DNA of 64,000 nucleotides from Luteolibacter sp. SL250 (GCF_026625605.1 NZ_CP113054.1:62001-126000); one strand, 5' to 3'; positions 34,600-43,736 are shown, counted from the first letter of the stretch. The notes: a model not told the origin generated them from the letters alone. A program made the numbers and translations.

Positions 34600-36488
34600 A
34601 TGACACGCGTGGAGTTCGACCAACTGGTGGAGGGGCTGGAGGAGAAATTCCGTGGCCGGAGGGATGCGCTGACCCGGTCCTCCATCCGGTGGGCGCTGTT
34701 TGGCTACGTCGTGCTTTCCGTCGCCATCGTGTGCAGCCTGGCGCTGCTGGCGGGCTGCGTGTTCTTCATCATCCTCCATCCGAACGTGGTCACCATCAAG
34801 TTCGGCGGTGTGCTGGGCGTGGCGGCGGGCGCGCTTTCACTGACGCTGTTCCGCAGTCTCTGGAACCGCCTGCACCCGCCGCAAGGGCGCGAGATCACGC
34901 GGGATGAAGCCCCCGCCCTCTTCGGGATGATCGATGACATCTCCGAAGCCGCTGGAGGAGTGCGCTTCCACAAGGTTCTCCTCACGAACGATCTCAACGC
35001 CTCCGTGGTGCAACTGCCGCTGGCAGGCATATTCGGCATGCACCGGAACTACCTGAGCCTGGGCCTGCCGCTGATGGACGCGCTGGAGCCGGAGGAGTTC
35101 AAGGCGGTGCTCGCCCACGAGTTCAGCCATCTTTCCAGCAAGGACGGCAGCACCGGCAACTGGATCTACCGCATCCGTGTGACATGGGAACGCGCGGCGG
35201 AAGGGATATTCCAGAAGGATGGATTCCTCATCGCGCCACTCAAGAAGTTCTTCGTCTGGTTCTGGCCGCGTTTCAACGCCAGGGCCTTCGTCCTTTCCCG
35301 ATCCAACGAGTATCAGGCGGACGCCTTCGCGGCGAAGGTGACCTCCCCCGCCACATCCGCCCGCGCCCTGCAGCGCATTGATCTCCGCGCCCGCCATCTC
35401 GAGGACGTGTTCTGGAAGAACATCAACCTGCGGGTGGCCGACGAACCGCAGCCTCCGTCGGCGATCTTCGGCGAGATGAAGGATTTCCTCCGGACCGATC
35501 CGGAACCGGCGGCGGCTTCCCGCTGGCTGTCCCACGCTTTCTCCATCTCCACGGGAACGTCCGACACGCACCCGAGCCTGAGCGACCGGGTCCGGACGCT
35601 GGGCATGCCGGTGGACTCACGCACACTCCCGACCCTGCGCGCCCATGCATCGGACGCGCTCCTCGGCGCGGATCTCTCGGCCCGCGCGCGGGAAGCATTC
35701 AGCGGCGAGTGGCAGCGATTCGTCCTGGACGACTGGCAATCCACCCACAAGAGCCGCGCGGAGTCCCGGGCAAACTGCAGGAACTCACCCCCACGACGGA
35801 GGGCGGTGACAGCGGGGAGACCGGGTGGAAGCGTATCATCCTCCGCCTGGAGACGGAGGGGATCGATGCCGTCTTCCCGGCTCTGCGGGACTACGCCATC
35901 CGCCATCCGGACCACAAGGCGGCGTCATTCATCACGGGACAGTACTTGCTGGAACATGACGATCCATCCGGACTGCGGATCATGGAACGGCTGGCGGAAG
36001 ATCCGACGGACACGCTGGAGTGCCTGGGCGCGATGGCCGCCTACCATGACCGGCAGGGGAACCATGACGCCGTGAGGGAGATGAAACGGCGGGCCGACCT
36101 CCATGATGAGCGGATGTCCTCCGCAATGCACGCGCGCAACAATCTGACCAAGCGCGACACCTTCCTCCCGCACGGCCTGGATGAGAAAAAGATCGGGGAG
36201 ATCCGTGAACTCCTGGCCGGAGAGAAAAGTGTCCGCAGCGCATGGCTGGTCTGCAAGGAGCACCGTGAGTTCGCGAACTGGAAACACTACGTGATGGCCG
36301 TGGACCTGCGCTTTCCCTGGTACAGGTTCACCTCGGACAACGACGTCCGGATGGTCCTCCGGCGGTTGGTGGAAGGCCTGAACCTGGACGGCTACATCCT
36401 CGTCATCCGCGATGAGAAGGAGAACAAGCCGATCTGCAAACAGATCCGTATCCAGCAGCCGCAGGCCGTCATTCACACGGTCGGCTGA
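34600..36488 (+). pseudogene. M48 family metallopeptidase interrupted by a frameshift
   Basis: Frame 1 from ATG 34600 encodes two transmembrane segments (about 31-60 and 68-85) and an M48 zinc protease domain: His173-Glu174-x-x-His177 in LAHEFSHLSS, third ligand Glu237 in SNEYQADAF. Sense continues to about 35768 (HKSRAESR) and then moves to another frame (GKLQELTPTTEGGDSGETGW...) that runs to 36488 with a long charged C-terminal domain. The shift is equivalent to one missing base near the CCCGGG at 35765. Without it the product would be about 629 residues. The first frame stays open to 36075 by chance. It may be a real mutation or a sequence error. The end overlaps convergent ald by 16 bases. 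Confidence 0.75.
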
Positions 36489-37576
36489 AGCTCCCCGGCA
36501 GGGAGCCCGTGCGCTTCCGCCACCGGTTTGCAGGTCAGCTTTCCGTCCAGGATGTTGATCGCGGAGTGGAGCTCCGGCCGGGCTTCGCAGGCACCCGCCA
36601 GCTCCTTGTCCGCGATGAGCGAGATCCACGGGTGGGTCACGTTGTTGAGCGCCTGGGTGGCGGTGCGGGCATACGCGCCCGGCATGTTGGCCACGCAGTA
36701 GTGAAGAACGCCCTCCTCCTCATAGGTCGGGTCGTCATGGGTGGTGGGGCGCGTGGTTTCCGCGCAGCCGCCCTGGTCCACGGCGATGTCCACGAACACA
36801 CTGCCGCGCGGCATGAGGCGGAGCATTTCACGGGTGATCAGCTTCGGGGCCTTCGCGCCCGGCACCAGGACCGCGCCGATGACCAGGTCCGCACGCGGCA
36901 GGAGGTCGGCGAGGTTCGCCTGGTTCGAATAGACCGTGTGCCCGCCCATGGTGATGTCCAGGAAGCGCATGCGCTCGAAGTCCACTTCGAGGATGGTGAC
37001 GTCCGCGCCGATGCCGGTGGCGACGCGGGCGGCATTCACCCCGGCGGTGCCACCACCCAGCACCACCACCCGTCCGGGTGCGACACCCGGGACGCCGCCC
37101 AGCAGGATGCCACGCCCTCCCGCATGCTTCGCCAGGTGGTAGGAACCGACGATGGCGGCCATGCGTCCCGCGATCTCGCTCATCGGTTCCAGCAGCGGCA
37201 GGTGGCGGTTCACCTCCAGCGTCTCATAGGCCAGCGCGGTGCAGCCGCTGGCCATCAGCGATTCCGTAAGCGGCTTGCTGGCCGCGAGGTGGAGGTAGGT
37301 GAAAAGCAGGTGGCGGGGCTCCAGCATGGCAATCTCCCCCGGCTGCGGTTCCTTCACCTTCACAATGAGATCCGCTGCCGCGAAGACGGCGGGCGCGTCC
37401 TCCACGAGGAGGGCGCCTGCCTTTTCATATTGGTCATCCGGATAGCTCGATCCCGCTCCGGCTCCACGCTGGACGAGCACGGAGTGCCCGCGCCTCACCA
37501 GCTCCACCACCGACCCGGGGGTCATGGCCACGCGGTTTTCCTGTGCCTTGATCTCAGTGGGAACGCCGATGTTCAT
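36473..37576 (-). CDS. ald: Alanine dehydrogenase
   Basis: A 367-residue NAD-dependent enzyme interconverting L-alanine and pyruvate plus ammonia. N-terminal [20 protein letters not shown], the substrate region [13 protein letters not shown] with [16 protein letters not shown], the Rossmann motif [20 protein letters not shown], and the C-terminal block [20 protein letters not shown] are all canonical. ATG at 37576 is preferred over one 15 bases upstream. A perfect hairpin lies about 12 bases upstream of the start. Confidence 0.96.
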   Translation of the reverse strand: MNIGVPTEIKAQENRVAMTPGSVVELVRRGHSVLVQRGAGAGSSYPDDQYEKAGALLVEDAPAVFAAADLIVKVKEPQPGEIAMLEPRHLLFTYLHLAASKPLTESLMASGCTALAYETLEVNRHLPLLEPMSEIAGRMAAIVGSYHLAKHAGGRGILLGGVPGVAPGRVVVLGGGTAGVNAARVATGIGADVTILEVDFERMRFLDITMGGHTVYSNQANLADLLPRADLVIGAVLVPGAKAPKLITREMLRLMPRGSVFVDIAVDQGGCAETTRPTTHDDPTYEEEGVLHYCVANMPGAYARTATQALNNVTHPWISLIADKELAGACEARPELHSAINILDGKLTCKPVAEAHGLPAGELQPTV

Positions 37577-37589
37577 GGGAAAGGAAGGC

Positions 37590-37608
37590 AATTCTCCGAA
37601 TTGCCAAG
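37590..37608 (-). promoter_or_regulatory. Hairpin in the leader of ald
   Basis: GGCAATTC-TCC-GAATTGCC is a perfect 8-bp stem with a 3-base loop lying 13 bases before the ald start and about 50 bases after the end of the lipid-transport operon. It could be a terminator without T-tract, an operator or a leader structure; sequence alone does not decide. Confidence 0.4.
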
Positions 37609-37658
37609 GGTTGGTGAGGTAAGATTGAAGAGTGACGATCCGGAGGATGGTCTCCCTT

Positions 37659-38237
37659 TCAGAGGGATCCCCCGATCACCCGTGAAAGACGGGCGAGGGC
37701 CTCGTTCATCGCCGCGATCCTTGGAGCGAGATCCAATTTGTCCGCGGACGGAGTGAACGGAACCTCCGTGCGGAAGTTGCGGGGTTGCAGCGGACGGCCA
37801 TGCACGGGCTGGACCTTCCAGGTGCAGGCAAGCACCACCCGGTCACCGTCGGCAGGCTCGAACTGGGAGATGCGTAGCTCCACCAGCGAGGTGTATTCCA
37901 GGGTGACGAAGTTGTTGATCGGCTGGATGTTCGTTGACCCGGTGAGGCGGGTCAGGTTCATGGAGACCACACGGGCGATGCCGGTGTCGAGCGGCTCCGC
38001 CCACAGGTGGTAGCTGCTCATCTTCAGCTCCCCCGCCTTCACCCGGGTGACGATCTGCTGGCGGTCCAGATAGCTCGGCAGCGATGGCCGGTTGATGGCC
38101 ACCGCCGGCGTGGAAGCCGACGGCGTCCTATCCGGAATGGCAGGATCCAGCAGGTAGGTGACGGAGGTGTCCTTCACCGGCTGGAGCACGTTGCAGGAAA
38201 AAAGAAGGAACGGGAGGAGGCAGAGGAGGGCTTTCAT
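37659..38237 (-). CDS. ABC-type transport auxiliary lipoprotein (PqiC-like)
   Basis: A 192-residue lipoprotein (signal MKALLCLLPFLLFSC, lipobox L-F-S-C at Cys15) with the ABC_trans_aux domain shape: YLLDPAIPD, PSLPSYLDRQQIVTR, AEPLDTGIARVVSMNLTRLT. Such proteins are periplasmic partners of MCE transporters at the outer membrane. It is the last gene of the run permease-ATPase-MCE-lipoprotein and begins 27 bases after the MCE gene. A bridge between the inner-membrane complex and the outer membrane is the likely role. Confidence 0.85.
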   Translation of the reverse strand: MKALLCLLPFLLFSCNVLQPVKDTSVTYLLDPAIPDRTPSASTPAVAINRPSLPSYLDRQQIVTRVKAGELKMSSYHLWAEPLDTGIARVVSMNLTRLTGSTNIQPINNFVTLEYTSLVELRISQFEPADGDRVVLACTWKVQPVHGRPLQPRNFRTEVPFTPSADKLDLAPRIAAMNEALARLSRVIGGSL

Positions 38238-38264
38238 GATGATTGGTGGTCGTGCGCTGTCCCG

Positions 38265-39272
38265 TTATTCGTTCTCCTTGCCGGAGATCAGCGCGTTCGG
38301 GTTCCGCTTCAGGTCGTTCGCCAGCTCCTTGATGGCCCTGGAGGCGCGCTCGGTCTCCTCCAGCACGTTCTGGAAGCGCATGAGTACCGGCGCGCGCGGA
38401 TTGCTGACATGGCTGAGCTCCGCCGCGGTCTCGTTGATTTTCTGCAGGCTCTCGTCCGCCCGCTTCAGCACGGCGGAAAAGTCCGCCATCATCGGGTCGA
38501 TGCCCGCGTTGACCTTCGCGGTGAGCTCGTTGATCTCCTTGAGCGACGCGTCGAGGCTGTCGATGGCGCTGTTGAGTTTGTCGTTGCCGGTGATCGCCTG
38601 GATGTCCTTGGTGATGGCCACGACGTTGTCATTGATCTCCTTCATGTTCAGCGCCGCCACCTGCTGCTTCGCCACCACGATGGTGTCACGGAGATCCTTG
38701 ATGATGCCTTCCAGGTCCAGGGAGTTGAACTTTTCCAGACCGCTGGAGATGCCAGCGATGAGTTCGTCCATTTCCGTGCCCACGCTGGGAACGATGGGCA
38801 TCCCCGGATCCCTCCGCGGCTGGTAGGTGAATCCCTCCGAGTCCGGCAGCATGTCGAACTCCACATAGAGTTGGCCGGTCAGCAGGCTCTGCTGCTTCAT
38901 CCCCGCGCGGAGACCGCGTTTCACGGCGTCCTCCACCCGTTCCGGATCCGAGAAGTCGATGGGCCTGCCGCTGGTGGTGCCGATGTCGCGGATGGCCTTG
39001 TCCGTCAGCTCCACCACCACCGGGATGATCTTGCGGTTGTTGTCGGAGTCCACCAGCACGCTGATGCGCTTCACACTTCCGATGCGGACACCGCCGAACC
39101 GTACATCCGAGCCGACCAGCAGGCCGTTCGCGCTCTTCTCGAAGAAGATGAGGATGTCGTGGGTCCGCTCGAAGTATTTCCCGGCACCGAAGGCGACGAC
39201 GGCGAAACCCGCGAGGATCAACCCGATGAGGGTGAACGCTCCGATGACCGTGGGATTGGCTTTCTTGCTCAT
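38265..39272 (-). CDS. MCE/MlaD family phospholipid-transport protein
   Basis: A 335-residue protein with one N-terminal transmembrane helix (about 9-32, VIGAFTLIGLILAGFAVVAF), an MCE domain (about 38-120, GLLVGSDVRFGGVRIGSV) and a long helical C-terminal part (about 160-310) with repeated DAS/L-K-E-I heptads, likely forming a tube or tip with other subunits. MCE proteins pass lipids between the envelope membranes. Overlaps the ATPase gene by four bases. Confidence 0.9.
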   Translation of the reverse strand: MSKKANPTVIGAFTLIGLILAGFAVVAFGAGKYFERTHDILIFFEKSANGLLVGSDVRFGGVRIGSVKRISVLVDSDNNRKIIPVVVELTDKAIRDIGTTSGRPIDFSDPERVEDAVKRGLRAGMKQQSLLTGQLYVEFDMLPDSEGFTYQPRRDPGMPIVPSVGTEMDELIAGISSGLEKFNSLDLEGIIKDLRDTIVVAKQQVAALNMKEINDNVVAITKDIQAITGNDKLNSAIDSLDASLKEINELTAKVNAGIDPMMADFSAVLKRADESLQKINETAAELSHVSNPRAPVLMRFQNVLEETERASRAIKELANDLKRNPNALISGKENE

Positions 39273-40042
39273 GGCTTGCTGGCTTCTGGATCGTCGCCGC
39301 GGTTGAGGAACACACGGACGGCCGGGTTGTCGGAATGGTCGCGGAGTTCCCGCGGATTCCCGGTGGCGCCTTGTGTCCTTGTCGCAGTATCGAGGAAAAT
39401 GGAGTTGTTGGCTACGGCGAAAATGCTGGCCAGCTCATGGGTCACGATGACGATGGTGGACCCCAGGCTGTCCCGCAGACGCAGGATGAGGTCATCCAGC
39501 CGGCGGGAGCTGAGCGGATCCAGACCGGCCCCCGGCTCGTCCAGGAACAGGATGTCCGGATCCAGCGCCATCGCCCGCGCGATGCCCGCGCGCTTGTTCA
39601 TCCCGCCGCTCACCTGGGACGGGTAGTAGTCCTCGTAACCGGACAAACCCACCAGCGCGAGCTTGTAGGAAACCAGATCCGCGACCGACTTCGGATCGAG
39701 GTCCGTGTTCTCCTCGATGGGCATGGCGATGTTCTCCGCCAGCGTCATGGACGACCACAGCGCGCCGGACTGGTACATCACGCCGAAGCGGTTGATGAAC
39801 GCGCCGCGCTCCGAGGGATCGGTCCGCGTGAAGTTCTTCCCGTCATAGAAAACCTCACCTTCCGCAGGTTCCCGCAGGCCGATGAGGTGGCGCAGCAAGG
39901 TGCTTTTCCCGCAACCGGACCCCCCCATGATGATGAAGATGTCCTTGTCTTTGATGTCGAAGTTGAGGTCCTTCATCACGACGAAGGAACCATAAGCCAT
40001 GGTCAGGCCGCGGACGGATATTTTCGCGTTGGGAGCCTCCAT
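39269..40042 (-). CDS. ABC transporter ATP-binding protein, MlaF type
   Basis: A 257-residue ATPase. Walker A is MGGSGCGKSTLLRHL, signature SGGMNKRAGIARAMA, Walker B ILFLDEPGAGLDP and the switch histidine lies in VTHELASI. SGGMxKRxxxARA is typical of MlaF-like subunits of MCE systems. It sits three bases after the permease gene and drives lipid movement with it. Confidence 0.93.
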   Translation of the reverse strand: MEAPNAKISVRGLTMAYGSFVVMKDLNFDIKDKDIFIIMGGSGCGKSTLLRHLIGLREPAEGEVFYDGKNFTRTDPSERGAFINRFGVMYQSGALWSSMTLAENIAMPIEENTDLDPKSVADLVSYKLALVGLSGYEDYYPSQVSGGMNKRAGIARAMALDPDILFLDEPGAGLDPLSSRRLDDLILRLRDSLGSTIVIVTHELASIFAVANNSIFLDTATRTQGATGNPRELRDHSDNPAVRVFLNRGDDPEASKP

Positions 40043-40045
40043 GGG

Positions 40046-41185
40046 TCAGATTTCGAGAAGGGTGAAAATGGCGGCGAAGGCGGAATCCAGGACGATGACC
40101 GCGGTGATGCCCGCCACCACCGCCTTGGTCGTCGCCTCCCCGACGGCCGCGGAGGAATTCCCGGCACGCATGCCGTGGAGGCAACCGGCGATGGCGATGG
40201 CCGCACCGAAGAAGAAGCTCTTGAACACGCCGAGGGAGGCGGTGGTGATGGTGACCGCCGTGAGCGTCTCATGCCAGTAGAGGATGGGAGGGATGCCCAC
40301 CGCAGCCCCCACCAGCATGCCGCCGAGGATGCCCACCACGTTCGCGTAGACCGTGAGGATGGGCATCATGATGATGAGCGCGAGCAGCCGGGGCAGCACC
40401 AGGAAATCGAACGGGTCGAAGCCGAAGGTCTTCAGCGCGTCGATCTCCTCGTTCGCCTTCATGCTTCCGATGTTGGCGGCGAAGGCGGCGCCGGTCCGCC
40501 CGCTCATGATGATGGCGGTCATCACCACGCCCATCTCCCGCACCATGGCGATCCCGACAAGGTCCGCCACGTAGAGGTTCGCGCCGAAATTCGCCAACTG
40601 GACATTCCCAACGAACGCGAGGATCAGGCCGATGAGGAAGCTGATGAGGGAGACGATCGGCAGGGCCTGTGCCCCGCACTGCTGGACGACTACCCAGAAA
40701 TCCCTCCAGCGGAACCGCGCCCGGCCCGTGAAGAAGCGTCCCAGCGCCAGTACGGATTCCCCGACAAAGTCAGTCAGGCACCCGATGCCCCGGGCGATGT
40801 TGAGCGAAACCCTGCCCAGCTTGACGATCTCCGACTCCTCCCGCCCGGATGACTTCGCCTCACTCCGTTCCGGAACGGCGAGGGCGAGTTCCATCAAGCC
40901 CCGGAGGTCGTCCGGCAGACCATCGAGCGGAGGTTTTTCCTGCGATGCACCCTCTGGAAGCCCCCGGTAAAGGGCGAACAGGAAAGCAGGCAGCATGGAA
41001 TCATACCGTCCCAGGGAGGAAGTGTCGTACGAAGCGGGAGCGCTTTCCGGAGCCTCTCCGGAAACCTCGGCGGGCGGTCCGTTCCGGGTCCAATCCCCAG
41101 CCAGTTCCAGAACCCCGCCGCCCTTCCAGACGGCTGTGGGTTTCCTCGGATCACTGGCGGCCATCGTCCCGCCATCTTGGTTCAT
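40046..41185 (-). CDS. MlaE/YrbE-type permease with N-terminal extension
   Basis: About 379 residues. The C-terminal 240 residues are the MlaE permease (VSLISFLIGLILAFVGNVQL, REMGVVMTAIIMSGRTGAAF, MKANEEIDALKTFGFDPFDF, about five membrane segments). The N-terminal 120 residues include a short WKGGGVLELAGDW stretch that recalls the STAS-like MlaB domain fused to some MlaE proteins, here followed by an unusual linker. ATG 41185 is listed because AGGA precedes it; ATG 41164 is an alternative. First gene of a four-gene operon, divergent from a lipoprotein gene. Confidence 0.88.
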   Translation of the reverse strand: MNQDGGTMAASDPRKPTAVWKGGGVLELAGDWTRNGPPAEVSGEAPESAPASYDTSSLGRYDSMLPAFLFALYRGLPEGASQEKPPLDGLPDDLRGLMELALAVPERSEAKSSGREESEIVKLGRVSLNIARGIGCLTDFVGESVLALGRFFTGRARFRWRDFWVVVQQCGAQALPIVSLISFLIGLILAFVGNVQLANFGANLYVADLVGIAMVREMGVVMTAIIMSGRTGAAFAANIGSMKANEEIDALKTFGFDPFDFLVLPRLLALIIMMPILTVYANVVGILGGMLVGAAVGIPPILYWHETLTAVTITTASLGVFKSFFFGAAIAIAGCLHGMRAGNSSAAVGEATTKAVVAGITAVIVLDSAFAAIFTLLEI

Positions 41186-41245
41186 TTTCCTGCCAAAACA
41201 AAGCCGGAAGAATCCTCCGGAGCAAGAAACCCCATGGTCCATACA

Positions 41246-41274
41246 TTGACAGTCCTGCGGAGAGGGACTTAACT
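41246..41274 (+). promoter_or_regulatory. Candidate promoter before the RbsD-like gene
   Basis: TTGACA (41246-41251) is a perfect -35 box; 17 bases later TTAACT (41269-41274) is a weak 3/6 -10 box. The start codon at 41283 is only eight bases after it, so a transcript from here would be nearly leaderless, or the gene starts elsewhere. Confidence 0.35.
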
Positions 41275-41282
41275 GCTTCCCG

Positions 41283-41861
41283 ATGCGCGCCTGCCGATGG
41301 ATCCTGACCTGCGTGATGGCTTTCTCATCACTGGGCTGCGGGTTGTATCCGAAGCAACCGACGTGGAAGGACGCGGTGAACCGCCAGGTGGGCCAGCTCG
41401 GCTACCGGAACTGGATCATTATCGCGGAGGCTTCGTTCCCCGCCCACAGCCGTCATGGCTTCCGTCAGGTGACGGCGGATGTGGAGATCCCCGAAGCCGT
41501 TGACTATGTGCTGAATGCGATGGAGCAGACCCAGCACGTCCGGCCCCAGGTCTACTTGCCGAGGGAACAGCGGTCGGTCGAAAACGACTTCGCGCCGGGC
41601 ATCGAGGAGATGCGGAAACGGACGAAGGAGGCCCTCCATGGCCACGAAACCACGGAACTGGAGCAGCAGTCCCTGCTGACCCTGCTGGAGGATGCCAGCC
41701 GCAGCTTCGACGTGCTGGTCATCCGCACCCAGACGGCCCTTCCCTATTCCTCGGTTTTTCTCGAGCTCCAGCCGGGGTATTGGGACGCGGATTCCGAATC
41801 CCGCCTGCGGGACCGCATGAATGCGGAAAGGATGCGAAAAATCTCGCGGCCCGTTCCTTGA
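41283..41861 (+). CDS. Putative lipoprotein with RbsD/FucU-like fold
   Basis: A 192-residue protein. Signal MRACRWILTCVMAFSSLGCG with a lipobox (S-S-L-G-C, Cys19). Residues about 36-110 resemble the RbsD/FucU sugar mutarotase family: GYRNWIIIAEASFPAH followed by ADVEIPEAVDYVLNAME and VRPQVYLPRE, compared with the GHxDxIVIADAxFP and late conserved acidic segment of RbsD. Those proteins are cytoplasmic and catalytic, whereas this one seems exported, so its role is open. Divergent from the lipid-transport operon; Mini-III follows 16 bases later on the same strand. Confidence 0.6.
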   Translation: MRACRWILTCVMAFSSLGCGLYPKQPTWKDAVNRQVGQLGYRNWIIIAEASFPAHSRHGFRQVTADVEIPEAVDYVLNAMEQTQHVRPQVYLPREQRSVENDFAPGIEEMRKRTKEALHGHETTELEQQSLLTLLEDASRSFDVLVIRTQTALPYSSVFLELQPGYWDADSESRLRDRMNAERMRKISRPVP

Positions 41862-41877
41862 GCGGCATTCTTCCCGC

Positions 41878-42168
41878 GTGAGCAGCAAAGACGAAGAAAT
41901 CCGCCTGGAACGCGCCAATGCCTGGATCGGTGATGCGGTGCTGGCCCTTTTCGCCCGCCAGTTCGTCCTGCGGGAGCGGAACATGATGGATGGCGAATGG
42001 TTCACCCGCATGACGTCCAACGAGTTCCTCAGCGCCTTCGGCAACCCGACACGGGTGGAAGCCTCCATCGGCAAGCTGTTCCTGGAAGGCGGGCTGGATG
42101 CGGCCTTCGCCTGGATGGACGCGGAGCTGGTGCCTCTGTTCCGCCGCCAGATCGCCAAGCGCCCGTGA
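41878..42168 (+). CDS. Mini-ribonuclease III-like protein
   Basis: A 96-residue single RNase III domain without a double-stranded-RNA-binding domain. The acid motif reads RANAWIGDAVLALFARQ, the helix MTSNEFLSAFGNP matches the middle of the domain, and the C-terminal ASIGKLFLEGGLDAAFAWMD carries the second conserved region (E in the usual metal position is not certain). Mini-III matures 23S rRNA in Bacillus. Start is GTG at 41878; an upstream ATG at 41821 lies inside the previous gene in another frame. Short for Mini-III (usually about 130). Confidence 0.7.
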   Translation: MSSKDEEIRLERANAWIGDAVLALFARQFVLRERNMMDGEWFTRMTSNEFLSAFGNPTRVEASIGKLFLEGGLDAAFAWMDAELVPLFRRQIAKRP

Positions 42169-42184
42169 TTTCCCAGGCCGACCC

Positions 42185-43090
42185 TCAGAACAGGGTGGCC
42201 AGCTTTTCCAGCGGGCGGGAGCCCAGCAAGACGTAGACCTGGTCCCCGTCGATCCAGCGGGCGACCGCCCACGGGCCATTTTGGGACAGTGCGGGATTGT
42301 CCCTCGTCGGCAGCTCGCCGCAGACGTCGGACCGCTTGAAGATGACGAGGTGGACCCGGCCGTTGACCGGATCATCAAAGCAGACGAGCGAACCGCGCTT
42401 CCCGTCGATCACCATTTCACGGCAGCCCTCGCACTGCACGCCGACCAATCCCGGGGGCAGGCGCCTCGCGCAGGGCAGCTTCTTTTTCTCCAGGATCTCG
42501 ACCAGCTCGCCATGAGGCTGCCGGTGCTCGTCGAAGCCGAACAAGGGGGACTCGAAAGTCCGGATGAAACTCGCCTGGACCACATCCACCGGCACCGTCG
42601 TGGAGGCCGGGATGATCGCCGCGGTCGGCAGCGGATCGACACTCCGGTCGATGGTGAAGAGAAATGCCAGTGCCACACCTGCGGCAGCCGCCACAGGCCA
42701 TGCCGCCTTCCGCCACCAACCGGCACCCGGCTGGCGGGGTTGCGCGGTGGTCGCCATCGAAGCCAGCACCCGTCCACGGAGACCCTCCGGGGCGGCCATG
42801 GACGCCAGACTGCCGATCATCCAGGCGTCGAGCCCGGTTTCCGCCTGCGGGATACCGCCGAATCCGGTGGTCTCCAGGCCGAGGATATCGTCCCTGAGTG
42901 AAGCGGGCGGCGCGACCGAGCCGAGGGCCGCCGCGAAGGCGGCATCCATCGACCGTTCACCGGCCAGCCACTCACCCAGCTCACGGTCTTCCGCGGCGAG
43001 TTGGAGGGCGGCGGCGAAGTCCTCATCCCCCGCGTCCGCACCATCAGGCCGGAAGCTGCCCAGCAGGAATTTTGCCTCGTCCTTATCCAT
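42185..43090 (-). CDS. Anti-sigma factor, single-span, Cys-rich C-terminal domain
   Basis: A 301-residue protein paired with an ECF sigma factor whose end it overlaps by eight bases. N-terminal cytoplasmic part (about 1-125) with two alanine-rich helical sections and the sequence SLRDDILGLE, one transmembrane helix at about 129-146 (AAWPVAAAAGVALAFLF), and a periplasmic domain with cysteines in PCARRL, QCEGCREM, LVCFDD and DVCGEL. No zinc-binding HxxxCxxC of the ZAS type was seen. The clustered cysteines suggest redox or metal sensing; that is inference. Likely holds the sigma factor inactive until a signal. Confidence 0.75.
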   Translation of the reverse strand: MDKDEAKFLLGSFRPDGADAGDEDFAAALQLAAEDRELGEWLAGERSMDAAFAAALGSVAPPASLRDDILGLETTGFGGIPQAETGLDAWMIGSLASMAAPEGLRGRVLASMATTAQPRQPGAGWWRKAAWPVAAAAGVALAFLFTIDRSVDPLPTAAIIPASTTVPVDVVQASFIRTFESPLFGFDEHRQPHGELVEILEKKKLPCARRLPPGLVGVQCEGCREMVIDGKRGSLVCFDDPVNGRVHLVIFKRSDVCGELPTRDNPALSQNGPWAVARWIDGDQVYVLLGSRPLEKLATLF

Positions 43091-43631
43091 GGCGTTTGCC
43101 CAGCGCCTCCGGTTCGAGTTGCAGGATGTTCTTCGGCGCGCTCGCCGGCTCCGCGGTCATCTGCTTGCGGAGCATTTCCTTCCCCCGGGAAAGCCGGGAC
43201 ATGACCGTGCCGATGGGGATCTCCAGGATCGCCGCGATTTCCTTGTAGCTGTGCTGCTGGAGGTAGAAAAGCGCCACCGGGGCGCGGTAGGTTTCATCCA
43301 GCGTGCCGAGGATCTCCAGCGCGCGGGAACCATCCATCTGCCGCTCCGCGTCCCCTTGGGGGGCTTCCGCCTCGCAGATGATCTCCTCGTTCAGCTCGGT
43401 GTCGGAAAACTTCGCGGCGTGGCGCCGCTGGCTGAGAAATTCCCGGTGCAGCGTGGTGAAAAGCCAGGTCTTCGCCTTCGAGCGGTCCCGGAGCTGGTCG
43501 CCTTTTTCCGCCCAGATGCAGAAGGTCTCCTGCACCAGATCCGCGGCGCGGTCGGCGTTGCGCGTCAGCGACATTCCGAACCGGAACAACGCCTGATAAT
43601 AGGAATCTACCAATTCCGCGAACTCACTCAT
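43083..43631 (-). CDS. RNA polymerase sigma factor, ECF type
   Basis: A 182-residue sigma-70 factor of the extracytoplasmic-function group. Region 2 includes DLVQETFCIWAEK (core binding and -10 recognition), and region 4 is the helix-turn-helix YKEIAAILEIPIGTVMSRLS followed by RGKEMLRKQM. ATG at 43631 (MSEFAELVDSYYQALFRFG) is chosen as the normal start; upstream residues are not conserved. The anti-sigma gene overlaps its end. A sequence like an ECF promoter lies just upstream, so it may regulate itself. Confidence 0.92.
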   Translation of the reverse strand: MSEFAELVDSYYQALFRFGMSLTRNADRAADLVQETFCIWAEKGDQLRDRSKAKTWLFTTLHREFLSQRRHAAKFSDTELNEEIICEAEAPQGDAERQMDGSRALEILGTLDETYRAPVALFYLQQHSYKEIAAILEIPIGTVMSRLSRGKEMLRKQMTAEPASAPKNILQLEPEALGKRHG

Positions 43632-43641
43632 CGACTGTTGG

Positions 43642-43666
43642 GACGCTCCACTCCTGAAACTATTCC
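43642..43666 (-). promoter_or_regulatory. Candidate ECF-type promoter of the sigma/anti-sigma pair
   Basis: On the minus strand GGAATA (43666-43661), 15 bases, then CGTC (43645-43642), close to the GGAAC-N15/16-CGTC layout of many ECF factors. Only ten bases separate it from the ATG, giving a very short leader, so the match may be accidental. Confidence 0.35.
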
Positions 43667-43736
43667 GGAAATCTCCGCTGAAAAACATCTCTTTTCTCGC
43701 ATGATTTCCACCCAACCCCTACGTATCAGGAAACTC

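Noticed and set aside
35770-36075. Continuation of the first M48 frame to 36075
   Set aside because: Residues after the shift are R/S/P-rich nonsense, whereas the other frame carries ordinary charged protein sequence to 36488.
38007-40852. Long plus-strand open frames antisense to the lipid-transport operon
   Set aside because: They mirror the MCE, ATPase and permease genes and have no recognisable motif.
42564-43700. Very long plus-strand open frame continuous with the PmoA-family gene (over 390 extra codons upstream)
   Set aside because: It lies antisense to the sigma and anti-sigma genes, which have clear motifs; composition is R/S/P-rich as expected of shadows in GC-rich DNA. The real start is ATG 43737 with a signal peptide and an AGGAA site.
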